From: Rhodoferax_B ferrireducens_A
GTDB taxonomy: Bacteria > Pseudomonadota > Gammaproteobacteria > Burkholderiales > Burkholderiaceae_C
Assembly: GCF_031458075.1 (NCBI RefSeq)
Contig: NZ_JAVDXT010000001.1
Location: 930,001-994,000 of the forward strand
Direction of reading: 5' to 3'
DNA length: 64,000 nucleotides
A program made the position numbers and the translations under genes. Positions 1 through 8,142 of the stretch are shown piece by piece (the first letter of the stretch is position 1; each line of letters starts with the position of its first letter). Below the pieces are notes generated by a model. The model had not been told where the DNA came from. It was given only the letters and a program-made list of their open reading frames with translations, and did no database searches.

Positions 1-34
1 GCATCAGCACGCAGGGGATGTTGCGATTAATCAT
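1..34 (-). CDS. N-terminus of a PrpF / 4-oxalomesaconate tautomerase-like protein (partial)
   Basis: An ATG on the minus strand at 34 opens a frame that reads MINRNIPCVLM and runs off the left edge. The pattern IPC-x2-M at the extreme N-terminus is typical of the PrpF family (aconitate isomerase, 4-oxalomesaconate tautomerase), where an RGGTSKG motif usually follows. It starts 10 bases after the stop of a Bug solute-binding protein on the same strand, a common arrangement in Comamonadaceae carboxylate-catabolism loci. Only eleven codons are visible, so the family call is an inference from a short motif plus context. Confidence 0.5.
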   Translation of the reverse strand, partial: MINRNIPCVLM

Positions 35-44
35 GGGGCGGTCT

Positions 45-998
45 TCAGTCGGCTTGGAGTTTTGCCTGCTGGACCACGCGCTTCCAGCGGGCCAGGTCCG
101 ACTTGACCAGTTCGCCCAGTTGCTCGGGCGTGCTGGACTCGACGTCCGCGCCATGGCCTTCGATGCGGGCGATGGTTTCCTTGTCGGCCAGCACCTGGTT
201 GAGCGCGGCGTTCAGCTTGACGATCACCTCCTTGGGGGTCTTGGCCGGTGCGAAGAACGCGTACCACTGGTCGACCTCCACACCGTCTATGCCCAGTTCC
301 TTCAGCGTGGGTACGTTCGGCAGGGCAGCCGAGCGCTTGGCGCCGGCGACGGCCAGGGCTTTGAGCTTGTCGGACTTGACATAGGGCAGGGCGGTAAACA
401 GGCTGGGGAACATGATCTGGGTCTGGCCGCCAATGGTGTCGGTGATGGCCGGAGCCGAGCCCTTGTAGGGCACGTGCAGAGGATTGGTCTGGGTGGCCAG
501 CTTGAACAGTTCGGCCGCAAAGTGCGGGGCCGTGCCATTGCCGGCCGAGGCGATGCTGAATTTTTCCGGCGTGGCCTTCAGCATGGCGACCAGCTCCTTC
601 ACGTCCTTGGCCTTGACCGTGGGGTTGACCACCATCAGGGTGGGCGAATAGCCGACCCGGCCGATGGGCTCGAAGCTGGTGATTGGGTCGTAGCGCAGCT
701 TTTGCAGCGCCGGGTTCATCGCGTGGGTGGCCACGTAGCCGAACATGATGGTGTTGCCATCGGGCGCGGCGCGGGCCACCAGCTCGGCGGCGATGGCGCC
801 GTTGGCCCCGGCCTTGTTGTCCACGATGACGGTCTGGTTCAGGATGGCGCCGAGCTTTTGGCCTATGGTGCGGGCCATGGCGTCGTTGCCGCCACCAGCG
901 GCAGTGGGCACCACGATGGTCAGGGGCTTGTCGCTAGCGGCGAGGGCGAGGCTGGCGCTGCCGAGCAGCAGCAAACCGGAAATCAATCTTTTCAACAT
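45..998 (-). CDS. Bug-family (TctC-type) periplasmic solute-binding protein
   Basis: 317 residues. A Sec signal peptide covers about residues 1-20 (positively charged MLKR, then an L/A-rich core ending ALAA). The mature part has the Bug fold hallmarks: KPLTIVVPTAAGGGNDAMART near the N-terminus (the PxxxGGxxD-type phosphate/carboxylate loop), then VDNKAGANGAIAAE, and a C-terminal VKSDLARWKRVV. Such proteins capture carboxylates such as tricarboxylates, aromatic acids or nicotinate. Many Burkholderiales paralogues lack adjacent TctA/TctB membrane genes, as here. The start is supported by AGGAGAC just upstream of the ATG. It probably shares a transcript with the PrpF-like gene at the left edge. 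The substrate cannot be read from the sequence. Confidence 0.93.
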   Translation of the reverse strand: MLKRLISGLLLLGSASLALAASDKPLTIVVPTAAGGGNDAMARTIGQKLGAILNQTVIVDNKAGANGAIAAELVARAAPDGNTIMFGYVATHAMNPALQKLRYDPITSFEPIGRVGYSPTLMVVNPTVKAKDVKELVAMLKATPEKFSIASAGNGTAPHFAAELFKLATQTNPLHVPYKGSAPAITDTIGGQTQIMFPSLFTALPYVKSDKLKALAVAGAKRSAALPNVPTLKELGIDGVEVDQWYAFFAPAKTPKEVIVKLNAALNQVLADKETIARIEGHGADVESSTPEQLGELVKSDLARWKRVVQQAKLQAD

Positions 999-1312
999 AC
1001 GTGTCTCCTAGGGGGCAAAAGTGCGTGGTACACACCACAGCTGCGATTGTTGGTGTTGCAGGGCTTGCAGTAAATTGCACTTTTTTAATCGATTGGTGTG
1101 TGCTATGCATCAATTGCGGGTGCTGGCGCTTGCCCCCGTCTGCGGCCTGCGGGTTTCCTTTGCTTGCATTTGCTTTACCGGCGCTGTCCGAGTGGTCCCG
1201 CTGCGGCGGCTACACTTGAGGGCTGTCAGTCACTCCGGCTTGCGCCCTTCTCCAGACAGAGTTTTCAGCCCCGGGCTGAAGGCTGACGCAAGCCTTCTAC
1301 CTCTGGTGCGCC
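999..1312. other. 314-bp divergent intergenic region
   Basis: This region separates the leftward Bug gene from the rightward five-gene operon and must carry both promoters. The part from about 1025 to 1120 is clearly AT-richer than its surroundings, with T-runs and a GTGG-N6-CCAC inverted repeat at about 1025-1038 that could bind a LysR-type or similar regulator. I see no open frame with coding character and no convincing paired -35/-10 boxes. Confidence 0.4.
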
Positions 1313-2308
1313 GTGAAGTTGTTTGTCCGTAGTTTTGCCTTCTTGGCCCCCGTTTTGGCCCTTGCGTTTGCTGTGGCGGCCCCGTCGGCGGCCCTGGCCC
1401 AGTCCACCCCGATTTTTGTACTGAACTCGCTGGATGCCAGCGTCAGCGTGATCGACCCCGGCAGCTGGACCGAGACCAAGCGGATCACCACCGGCAAAGA
1501 GCCGCACCACATGTATCTGACGCCGGACGAGAAGTCGCTGATCATCGCCAATGCGCTGTCCGATACGCTGACCTTCATCGACCCCAGGACCGCCGAAGTG
1601 CAGCACGTGGTACGCGACATCCTGGACCCGTACCAGCTGCGCTTTTCGCCCAACATGAAGTGGTTTGTGACTGCTGCCAACCGGCTGAACCACATCGACA
1701 TCTACCGCTGGGACGGCAAGGACATTGTGCTGGCCAAGCGCGTGGCCACTGGCAAGACGCCCAGCCATTTGTGGATAGACAGCAAGAGCACGACGATTTA
1801 CTCCACCATGCAGGACAGCGACGAGCTGGTCGCGGTGGACCTGGCGACCCAGACCATCAAATGGCGCACCCCCACCGGCGCCATGCCGGCCGATGTGTAC
1901 GGCACGGCCGACGACAAGACCCTGCTGGTCGGCCTGACCGGCGGCGACGGCGTCGAGGTGTACGACGTGTCGGGCAAAACGCCGGTGCGCACCAAGGTCA
2001 TCGCCACCGGCAAGGGCTCGCACGCCTTCCGCGCCGCGGGCGACAAGCGCCATGTATTCGTGAGCAACCGCGTGGCCAATACCATCAGCAAGATCGACCT
2101 GCAGACCCTGGAGTCGGTGGCTACCTACCCTGCGCCGGGCGGCCCGGACTGCATGGACGTGTCGGCCGACGGCAAGCTGCTGATGGTCACTTCCCGCTGG
2201 GCCCGCAAGCTGACAGTGATCGACCTGGAGTCCAAGAAAGTGGTGCGGCAAATCAATGTTGGAAGGTCTCCCCATGGCGTTTGGACACTGGACCACGCAC
2301 CCCGTTAA
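1313..2308 (+). CDS. Periplasmic YVTN/YncE-type beta-propeller protein
   Basis: 331 residues starting at a GTG codon. Residues 1-29 are a signal peptide ending SAALAQ. The rest is a run of about 40-residue repeats typical of seven-bladed cytochrome-cd1/YncE propellers: a 'VLNSLDASVSVIDPGSW' type strand, 'ITTGKEPHHMYLTPDEKSL', 'VATGKTPSHLWID', 'GGPDCMDVSADGKLLMVTS' and 'VGRSPHGVWTLD'. No catalytic residues are recognisable; relatives are binding or scaffold proteins. It is the first gene of a rightward cluster, and its last 35 bases overlap the preferred start of the deacetylase gene, which suggests translational coupling. Confidence 0.85.
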   Translation: MKLFVRSFAFLAPVLALAFAVAAPSAALAQSTPIFVLNSLDASVSVIDPGSWTETKRITTGKEPHHMYLTPDEKSLIIANALSDTLTFIDPRTAEVQHVVRDILDPYQLRFSPNMKWFVTAANRLNHIDIYRWDGKDIVLAKRVATGKTPSHLWIDSKSTTIYSTMQDSDELVAVDLATQTIKWRTPTGAMPADVYGTADDKTLLVGLTGGDGVEVYDVSGKTPVRTKVIATGKGSHAFRAAGDKRHVFVSNRVANTISKIDLQTLESVATYPAPGGPDCMDVSADGKLLMVTSRWARKLTVIDLESKKVVRQINVGRSPHGVWTLDHAPR

Positions 2309-3104
2309 ATACGTTGTTGCTACGGTATTAATAGCTGCTAGCGCAGGTTCTATCAGCGCTACAGCCCAAAAACCTTGTGAAAAGCCGCTGTACCTGACCT
2401 TCGACACCGGCCACATGGGCGTGGCCCCGCTGATCGCCGATGTGTTGAACCGGCAGCAGGTCAAGGTCACCTTCTTCGGCGCCCAGGAGCGCACCCAGGA
2501 GGGCGACGGCAGCCTGGGCGAGCACTGGGCCCCCTGGTGGAAGGCCCGCGCCGCCGAAGGCCATGCCTTTGCCTCGCATACCTACGACCACGTGTACTGG
2601 AAGGGCGACATACCAAGTCAGCCCGGTAACCCGCCGCAGTTCCGCGTCAAGCCCTCGGCTGGCCCAGATGCCGACAAGACCTTTACCTGGACCGCCGCGC
2701 AGTACTGCGAGGAAATCCGCCGCGCCAGCCAGCGCCTGCAGGCCATGACCGGCCAGGCGCCGCTGCCGCTGTTCCGGGCGCCGGGCGGCAAGACCTCGCC
2801 GGCGCTGCTGGCGGCTGCGCAATCCTGCGGCTATGCGCATGTGGGCTGGGCCCCGGCCGGTTTTCTGGGCGATGAGCTGTCCAGCGAGCGTGCCAGCAAC
2901 CCGGCGCTGCTGGCCCAGGCGCTCAAGACCATCCGCAGCGGCGACATCCTGCTGGCCCACCTGGGCATCTGGTCGCGCAAAGACCCGTGGGCGCCGGCGG
3001 TGCTGGAGCCGCTGATCGTCGGTCTGAAGGAGCGCGGCTTCTGCTTCCGCACCCTGCGCGAGCATCCTGACTTCACAGCCTGGATATCGGCCCACAGCAA
3101 ATAA
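2274..3104 (+). CDS. Secreted polysaccharide deacetylase (NodB/CE4 family) with altered metal motif
   Basis: 276 residues from the preferred ATG at 2274, which has GGAAGG seven bases upstream; an in-frame ATG at 2256 has no such site. The NodB motifs appear in order: LTFDTGHMG (motif 1, normally TFDDG), FASHTYDH (motif 2, both His present), PLFRAPGGK (motif 3) and GDILLAHLG (motif 5). The family removes N- or O-acetyl groups from polysaccharides such as chitin, peptidoglycan or PNAG. The second Asp of motif 1, a usual metal ligand, is Thr here, so metal binding may differ. The signal peptide (residues 1-32) is largely encoded by a copy of the interspersed repeat. A sterol-desaturase-like gene follows six bases after the stop. 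Confidence 0.85.
   Translation: MAFGHWTTHPVKYVVATVLIAASAGSISATAQKPCEKPLYLTFDTGHMGVAPLIADVLNRQQVKVTFFGAQERTQEGDGSLGEHWAPWWKARAAEGHAFASHTYDHVYWKGDIPSQPGNPPQFRVKPSAGPDADKTFTWTAAQYCEEIRRASQRLQAMTGQAPLPLFRAPGGKTSPALLAAAQSCGYAHVGWAPAGFLGDELSSERASNPALLAQALKTIRSGDILLAHLGIWSRKDPWAPAVLEPLIVGLKERGFCFRTLREHPDFTAWISAHSK
2318..2372. repeat. Interspersed palindromic repeat, copy inside a coding sequence
   Basis: The 17-base core TAGCTGCTAGCGCAGGT lies at 2332-2348 and is identical at 30199-30215 and 39419-39435. Flanks are AT-rich on the left and a degenerate second arm (about 2350-2360) lies on the right. This copy is read in frame and encodes the hydrophobic and cleavage part of the deacetylase signal peptide. 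Confidence 0.75.
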
Positions 3105-3110
3105 TTGCCC

Positions 3111-4079
3111 ATGATCGACTTTCTGACTAACTTGTTTTCCGACGCGCAGCAATGGCTGTTTGAGGCGCTCATCCAGCCCCTGGTGTTTGGCCTGGGTTTT
3201 GGCGGCTGGGTGGAAGACGCCTATACCGCCACCGGCTGGCTGCTGGTGGGCGTGTTGCAGCTCGTGGTGCTGGTGGCGGTGTTCGGTCCGCTGCAGCGCT
3301 GGCGCCCGGCCGAGCCAGTGCACGACCGGGCGGCCATCCGCACCGATGTGCTGTACACACTGATCCACCGGCTGGGCCTGTTCCGTCTGGCGCTGTTCTT
3401 TACGCTCGATCCGCTGATGGACGAGATGTTTGGCGCGCTACGGGTGGCCGGCATGGGCACCTGGCATCTGGATGCGCTCTGGCCGGGCGTGACCGACCAG
3501 CCGGTGCTCAGTTTTGCGCTGTACCTGGTGGTGTTCGACTTTCTGGGCTACTGGGTGCACCGCGGCCAGCACCATTTCAACTGGTGGTGGAGCCTGCATG
3601 CGCTACACCATTCGCAGCGCCAGATGACGCTGTGGAGCGACAACCGCAACCATTTGCTCGACGACATCCTGGGCGACGTGATCGTGGTGCTGGCCGCGCA
3701 GCTGATCGGTGTGGCGCCCGGCCAGTTCATCGCCATCGTGGCCTTTACCCAGCTCAGCGAGAGCCTGCAGCATGCGAACCTGCGGCTCTGGTTTGGCAAG
3801 GTGGGCGAGCGCCTGTGGGTCAGCCCGCGCTTCCACCGGCTGCACCACAGCATCGGCCTGGGCCACGAGTCGGCGGGCAAGAACACCCTGGGCGGGCACA
3901 ACTTCGGCATCCTGCTGCCCTGGTGGGACATGCTGTTCGGCACCGCCAACTTCGAGCTGCGCTACGACCCTACGGGCATCCGCGACCAGTTGCCCGAGGA
4001 GGGCGGGCGCGACTACGGCCGGGGTTTCTGGCGCCAGCAGTGGCTGGGCGTGCGCCGGCTGTGGGGCAGTCTGCGTTGA
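3111..4079 (+). CDS. Sterol desaturase / fatty-acid hydroxylase family membrane di-iron protein
   Basis: 322 residues from the ATG at 3111 (a TTG two codons earlier is the only alternative). The three histidine boxes of the family are intact: HRGQHH, HALHHS and, near the C-terminus, HRLHHS. A further His-rich GGHNFG follows. Several hydrophobic stretches (about 30-60, 75-100, 125-150 and 180-205) make it an integral membrane protein with the metal site facing the cytosol. Family members hydroxylate or desaturate lipids, sterols, carotenoids or alkylglycerols; the substrate here is unknown. It sits between a secreted deacetylase and an EI24-type membrane protein in a tightly packed cluster. 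Confidence 0.88.
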   Translation: MIDFLTNLFSDAQQWLFEALIQPLVFGLGFGGWVEDAYTATGWLLVGVLQLVVLVAVFGPLQRWRPAEPVHDRAAIRTDVLYTLIHRLGLFRLALFFTLDPLMDEMFGALRVAGMGTWHLDALWPGVTDQPVLSFALYLVVFDFLGYWVHRGQHHFNWWWSLHALHHSQRQMTLWSDNRNHLLDDILGDVIVVLAAQLIGVAPGQFIAIVAFTQLSESLQHANLRLWFGKVGERLWVSPRFHRLHHSIGLGHESAGKNTLGGHNFGILLPWWDMLFGTANFELRYDPTGIRDQLPEEGGRDYGRGFWRQQWLGVRRLWGSLR

Positions 4080-4103
4080 CATGATGCGGGTATCCTCCTG
4101 CCC

Positions 4104-5021
4104 ATGAAACTGCTTCTGAACTCTTTTTGGCGTGCGGTGGCGTACTGCATGCACCCGCGCGTGATCGCGCTGTCGTTTCTGCCCCTGGTGCTGCTGGTCG
4201 CGCTGTCGTTAGGCCTGGGCTACTTCTATTGGGAGCCGGCGCTGGACTCGGTGCGCACCATGTTGGACGCGTCGGAATGGGTGTCGCGGCTGTGGACCTG
4301 GTTGGAAACCGCCGGTGTCGGCCAGCTCAAGGTGGCGCTCGCGCCCTTGCTGGTGATTTTTGCGGTCACGCCCTTCCTGGTGGTGCTGTCCCTGCTGGCG
4401 GTGGCCTTGATGATGACGCCGGCGCTGGTGGCCCTGGTCGCCGAACGGCGCTTTCCCCAGCTGGAGAAGAAAAAGGGCGGTACCTTTCTGGGCGGCCTGT
4501 TCTGGTCGCTGGGTTCGATCCTGCTGGCGCTGGTGGCCATCATCGTGTCGATTCCGCTGTGGCTGGTGCCGCCGCTGATCCTGGTGCTGCCGCCGCTGAT
4601 CTGGGGCTGGCTGACCTACCGCGTGATGTCGTACGACGCGCTGGCGCTGCATGCCAGCAAGGACGAACGGCGCGAGATCTTCCGCCGGCACCGCTTGTCG
4701 CTGCTGGGCATAGGCATCCTGACCGGCTACCTGGGCGCCGCGCCCAGCCTGGTCTGGGCCTCGGGGGCTTTGTTTGCCGCGGCCTTCGTGATCCTGGTGC
4801 CGCTGGCCATCTGGATCTACACCCTGGTGTTTGCTTTCTCGTCGCTGTGGTTTGCCCACTATGTGCTGGCCGCGTTGGAAGCCTTGCGGGCTGAATTGCC
4901 CGTAGCGCCGGTGGCGCCCACGCCGCCCAGCACCCCTGCCGAGGAGCCCGTGACCCTTCTGGAACCCCTCCACGTAAAGCCTGCTTATGACTCTGGAAAC
5001 TCCATCCTCCCCGCGCCTTGA
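4104..5021 (+). CDS. EI24 (CysZ-like) domain membrane protein
   Basis: 305 residues with about six hydrophobic segments (around 20-45, 75-110, 130-165, 185-205 and 210-250), a pattern typical of the EI24/DUF540 family that includes the sulfate permease CysZ. Beta-proteobacterial members of this length are mostly uncharacterised. The tail after residue 260 is hydrophilic and Pro-rich. The gene starts 24 bases after the desaturase stop and its last 35 bases overlap the CinA-domain gene, consistent with one operon. A transport role is possible but not shown; no sulfate-assimilation gene is nearby. Confidence 0.8.
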   Translation: MKLLLNSFWRAVAYCMHPRVIALSFLPLVLLVALSLGLGYFYWEPALDSVRTMLDASEWVSRLWTWLETAGVGQLKVALAPLLVIFAVTPFLVVLSLLAVALMMTPALVALVAERRFPQLEKKKGGTFLGGLFWSLGSILLALVAIIVSIPLWLVPPLILVLPPLIWGWLTYRVMSYDALALHASKDERREIFRRHRLSLLGIGILTGYLGAAPSLVWASGALFAAAFVILVPLAIWIYTLVFAFSSLWFAHYVLAALEALRAELPVAPVAPTPPSTPAEEPVTLLEPLHVKPAYDSGNSILPAP

Positions 5022-5826
5022 GAGTGCGCCCACCTTCGGGCTGGTCATCGTTGGCGACGAAATCTTGTCCGGCAAGCGGGCCGACAAGCATTTGCCCAAG
5101 GTCATCGAATTGCTGTCCGCCCGCGGCCTGCAGCTGGGCTATGCCGACTACGTGGGGGACGACCCGGCGCGCATCACCGCCACCTTGCAGCGCGCATTTG
5201 CCTCGGGCGACGTGGTGTTTTCCACCGGCGGCATAGGCGCGACGCCCGACGACCACACCCGCCAATGTGCGGCGCGGGCGCTGGGTTTGCCGCTGGCCCT
5301 GCACCCGCAGGCCGAGGCCTTGATACGCGAGCGCATGCAGGACACGGCGCGCGACCAGGGCACGGTGTATGAGCCGAACCATCCGGACAACATCCACCGG
5401 CTGAACATGGGCGTGTTTCCGCAGGGCGCGCGCATCATCCCCAACCCCTATAACAAGATCCCCGGCTTCAGCGTCCAGCATGTGCATTTCGTGCCTGGCT
5501 TCCCGGTCATGGCCTGGCCCATGGTTGAGTGGGTGCTGGACCAGCAGTATGCGCAGTGGTTCCAGCGCGCGGCCTGGGTCGAGAAGTCAGTCATCGTGTT
5601 TGGCTCCATGGAGGCTGCGCTGACCCCGCTGATGCAGGCACTGGAGCAGCGCTTTGACGGCGTCAAGGTGTTCAGCCTGCCCAGCGTCGACCACCCGGAG
5701 TTTGGCCGGCATATCGAGCTGGGTGTCAAAGGTACGCCCGCGCAGATAGACCATGCCTACCCGGCGCTGCTGGAAGGCCTGCAGGGTTTCGGCGCGCAGC
5801 TGGGTCCCGAATTGGTGCGTACATAA
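4987..5826 (+). CDS. CinA N-terminal (MoaB/Mog molybdopterin-binding fold) domain protein
   Basis: 279 residues. The MoCF_biosynth signature is clear: FGLVIVGDEILSGKRADKH at the N-terminus and STGGIGATPDDHTRQ around residue 80. Full CinA proteins are about 420 residues with a C-terminal nicotinamide-nucleotide amidase; that half is absent, as in many proteobacterial 'competence/damage-inducible protein A' homologues. Related single-domain proteins act on ADP-ribose or molybdopterin-like nucleotides, but the reaction here is not established. Its start lies inside the EI24 gene (35-base overlap). Confidence 0.88.
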   Translation: MTLETPSSPRLESAPTFGLVIVGDEILSGKRADKHLPKVIELLSARGLQLGYADYVGDDPARITATLQRAFASGDVVFSTGGIGATPDDHTRQCAARALGLPLALHPQAEALIRERMQDTARDQGTVYEPNHPDNIHRLNMGVFPQGARIIPNPYNKIPGFSVQHVHFVPGFPVMAWPMVEWVLDQQYAQWFQRAAWVEKSVIVFGSMEAALTPLMQALEQRFDGVKVFSLPSVDHPEFGRHIELGVKGTPAQIDHAYPALLEGLQGFGAQLGPELVRT

Positions 5827-5827
5827 A

Positions 5828-5870
5828 TGCACCAAATTGATGCGGTTTCATTGCGCTCAAGTTTGGTGCA
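5828..5870 (+). promoter_or_regulatory. Two NtrC-type binding sites upstream of glnA
   Basis: Site 1 (5828-5844) reads TGCACCAAATTGATGCG, close to the NtrC consensus TGCACYA-N3-TGGTGCA. Site 2 (about 5854-5870) has a perfect right half TGGTGCA and a degenerate left half. The centres are about 26 bases apart and roughly 130 and 155 bases upstream of the expected start of transcription. This resembles the enhancer layout of enterobacterial glnA. The ntrB-ntrC genes lie downstream. Confidence 0.75.
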
Positions 5871-5965
5871 TTCTGTTGCCGGTCTGATGGACGTTTGGCG
5901 CAGAATACCGCTGCCAGCCAAGGCAAAATAGGCGGGTGGAGGCAGTTGCCGGGCGTGCCGCTGGA

Positions 5966-5981
5966 TGGCACAGAAACTGCA
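5966..5981 (+). promoter_or_regulatory. Sigma54 promoter of glnA
   Basis: TGGCACAGAAACTGCA has the invariant GG (-24) and GC (-12) twelve bases apart and matches TGGCAC-N5-TTGCA at all but one consensus base. It lies 60 bases before the glnA start codon, with NtrC-type sites upstream. Confidence 0.85.
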
Positions 5982-6040
5982 TTCCCCATAAAGTTGATTA
6001 ATTTCAGTCCAACGCAACCAACCCTACCAGGAGATTCTTG

Positions 6041-7456
6041 ATGGCAAAGACCGTCGCAGACGTGATGAAGATGGTGAAAGAAAGCGAAGTCAAGTTTGTT
6101 GACTTCCGTTTCACCGATACCCGCGGCAAGGAGCAGCACGTCACCGTGCCGGTTTCGCACTTCGACGAAGACAAGTTCACATCGGGCCACGCGTTCGACG
6201 GCTCTTCGATCGCTGGCTGGAAGGGTATTGAAGCTTCGGACATGCAATTGATGCCCGATGCCAACACCGCCAACATCGACCCGTTCTTCGAAGAAACGAC
6301 GATGATCCTGACCTGCGACGTGGTCGATCCAGCCGACGGCAAGCCGTACGAGCGCGATCCTCGCTCGCTGGCCAAGCGCGCCGAAGCCTACATGAAGGCC
6401 TCCGGCCTGGGCGACACCGCCTACTTCGGACCAGAACCAGAATTCTTCGTATTCGACAGCGTGCGTTGGCAAAACGACATGTCGGGTTGCTATTCCAAGA
6501 TCGATTCGGAAGAAGCTTCCTGGAACACCGGCAAGGAATACGAACACGGCAACACCGGCCACCGTCCTGCAGTCAAGGGCGGCTACTTCCCCGTGCCTCC
6601 AGTCGACAGCTTCCAGGACATGCGTTCGGAAATGTGCCTGGTGCTGGAATCGCTGGGCATTCCTGTCGAAGTGCACCACCACGAAGTGGCCAACGCCGGC
6701 CAAATGGAACTGGGTACCAAGTTCAGCACGCTGATCCAGCGCGCCGACTGGGTCCAACTGCAAAAGTACGTGATCCAGAACGTGGCCCATGCCTACGGCA
6801 AGACCGCCACCTTCATGCCCAAGCCCATCGTTGGTGACAACGGTTCCGGCATGCACGTGCACCAATCCGTGTGGAAAGACGGCAAGAACCTGTTTGCTGG
6901 CGACGGCTATGCAGGTCTGTCGGAATACGCGCTGTTCTACATCGGCGGCATCATCAAGCACGCCCGTGCCTTGAACGCGATCACCAACCCCGGCACCAAC
7001 AGCTACAAGCGCCTGGTGCCTGGCTATGAAGCGCCTGTGAAACTGGCTTACTCGGCCAAGAACCGCTCGGCTTCGATCCGTATTCCCTTCGTGGCAAACC
7101 CCAAGGGTCGCCGCGTGGAAGCACGTTTCCCCGATCCACTGATGAACCCCTACCTGGGCTTCTCGGCTCTGCTGATGGCAGGTCTGGACGGCGTGGAAAA
7201 CAAGATCCATCCTGGCGAAGCCGCCACCAAGGATCTGTACCATCTGCCCCCCGAAGAAGACAAGCTGATCCCTACCGTCTGCCACAGCCTGGACCAAGCG
7301 CTCGAATGCCTGGACCAAGACCGTGCGTTCCTGACCAAGGGCGGCGTGTTCACCGATGCGTACATCGATGCGTACATCGACCTGAAGATGCAGGAAGTCA
7401 CGCGTTTGCGCATGGCCACCCACCCGGTGGAATTTGACATGTACTATTCGCTGTAA
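6041..7456 (+). CDS. glnA: Glutamine synthetase type I
   Basis: 471 residues, the usual length of dodecameric GS-I. It makes glutamine from glutamate, ammonia and ATP in the cytosol. Recognisable parts are the beta-grasp segment ending FDGSSIAGW, the metal/glutamate region YFGPEPEFFVFD, the latch and ATP segments GSGMHVHQS, the NRSASIRIP motif, and the adenylylation loop KDLYHLPPEE containing the regulatory Tyr. The start is the ATG at 6041 with AGGAGA seven bases upstream; a TTG directly before it is less likely. It is preceded by a sigma54 promoter with NtrC sites and followed by a strong terminator, so transcription is probably nitrogen-controlled and largely separate from ntrBC. Confidence 0.98.
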   Translation: MAKTVADVMKMVKESEVKFVDFRFTDTRGKEQHVTVPVSHFDEDKFTSGHAFDGSSIAGWKGIEASDMQLMPDANTANIDPFFEETTMILTCDVVDPADGKPYERDPRSLAKRAEAYMKASGLGDTAYFGPEPEFFVFDSVRWQNDMSGCYSKIDSEEASWNTGKEYEHGNTGHRPAVKGGYFPVPPVDSFQDMRSEMCLVLESLGIPVEVHHHEVANAGQMELGTKFSTLIQRADWVQLQKYVIQNVAHAYGKTATFMPKPIVGDNGSGMHVHQSVWKDGKNLFAGDGYAGLSEYALFYIGGIIKHARALNAITNPGTNSYKRLVPGYEAPVKLAYSAKNRSASIRIPFVANPKGRRVEARFPDPLMNPYLGFSALLMAGLDGVENKIHPGEAATKDLYHLPPEEDKLIPTVCHSLDQALECLDQDRAFLTKGGVFTDAYIDAYIDLKMQEVTRLRMATHPVEFDMYYSL

Positions 7457-7506
7457 TAGCGGATACAGTTCTGGGACTGCACTTACTGCTGTACCAGAGC
7501 TCTCAC

Positions 7507-7531
7507 AAGGACGGCGCAAGCCGTCCTTTTT
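7507..7531 (+). terminator. Rho-independent terminator after glnA
   Basis: An AAGGACGG / CCGTCCTT stem with a CGCAAG loop runs directly into a run of T. It separates glnA from the downstream small gene and ntrBC. Confidence 0.85.
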
Positions 7532-7617
7532 GCGTTATGGCCATGAGATGCTGTGGAAACGGAGTACCGTTGTGTTCATTCCATTTGTTCAAGCCCTGTA
7601 GGGCCTATCCGATACGC

Positions 7618-8112
7618 ATGAAATATCTTTCTGGTCTGATTTTGGGAATTGCCGCAGTGTCTGTTTTTGCGCAGGACGCGGCGGTGTACCGCTGCGGCAA
7701 CGAGTACACGAATGCCGTGAAGGACGCCAAGGAGGCCAAGGCCCGCGGCTGCAAGCTGGTCGAAGGCGGCAATGTCAGCGTGATCCAGGGGGCCCGTCCC
7801 AATGGCGCCAGCCCGGCCCCGGTGCGCGCGCCGGCGCCGCCGCGCAGCGATGGCGTAGAGCAGCGCGCGCGCGACTCGGATGCCCGCATGATCCTGGAGT
7901 CGGAGCTGAAGAAAGCCGAAACCCGGCAAGCCGAGCTGCTGAAAGAGTACAACGGCGGCGAGCCGGAGAAGCAGGGCGGCGAAGCCCGCAACTACCAGAA
8001 GTACCTGGACCGCGTGGCCGAGCTGAAAGCCAGCATTGCCCGCAACGACAGCGATATCGCCGGCCTCAAGCGCGAACTGGCCCGCTTGCCCCCGGCGCGC
8101 GCCACCCCCTGA
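7618..8112 (+). CDS. Small exported coiled-coil protein between glnA and ntrB, unknown function
   Basis: 164 residues from the ATG at 7618, which begins a clear signal peptide (MKYLSGLILGIAAVSVFAQ). An upstream in-frame ATG at 7537 would put a Cys-rich non-signal tail in front and is less likely. The mature N-terminus carries two Cys (YRCGN and ARGCKLV), followed by a Pro/Ala-rich linker and a charged helical region (about 90-160) with coiled-coil character. Homologues are commonly found between glnA and ntrB in this family of bacteria, so a nitrogen-status role is conceivable, but no function is known to me. Confidence 0.8.
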   Translation: MKYLSGLILGIAAVSVFAQDAAVYRCGNEYTNAVKDAKEAKARGCKLVEGGNVSVIQGARPNGASPAPVRAPAPPRSDGVEQRARDSDARMILESELKKAETRQAELLKEYNGGEPEKQGGEARNYQKYLDRVAELKASIARNDSDIAGLKRELARLPPARATP

Positions 8113-8142
8113 TCCCTACGCCGTACAGGTTCCGCATCGACT

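Noticed and set aside
2256..2273. Upstream ATG for the polysaccharide deacetylase
   Set aside because: No ribosome-binding site. The ATG at 2274 has GGAAGG at proper distance and starts closer to the signal peptide.
5726..7519. 597-codon open frame antisense to glnA
   Set aside because: It lies opposite a certain gene with strong codon bias, has no family motif and no ribosome-binding site. It is a by-product of high GC.
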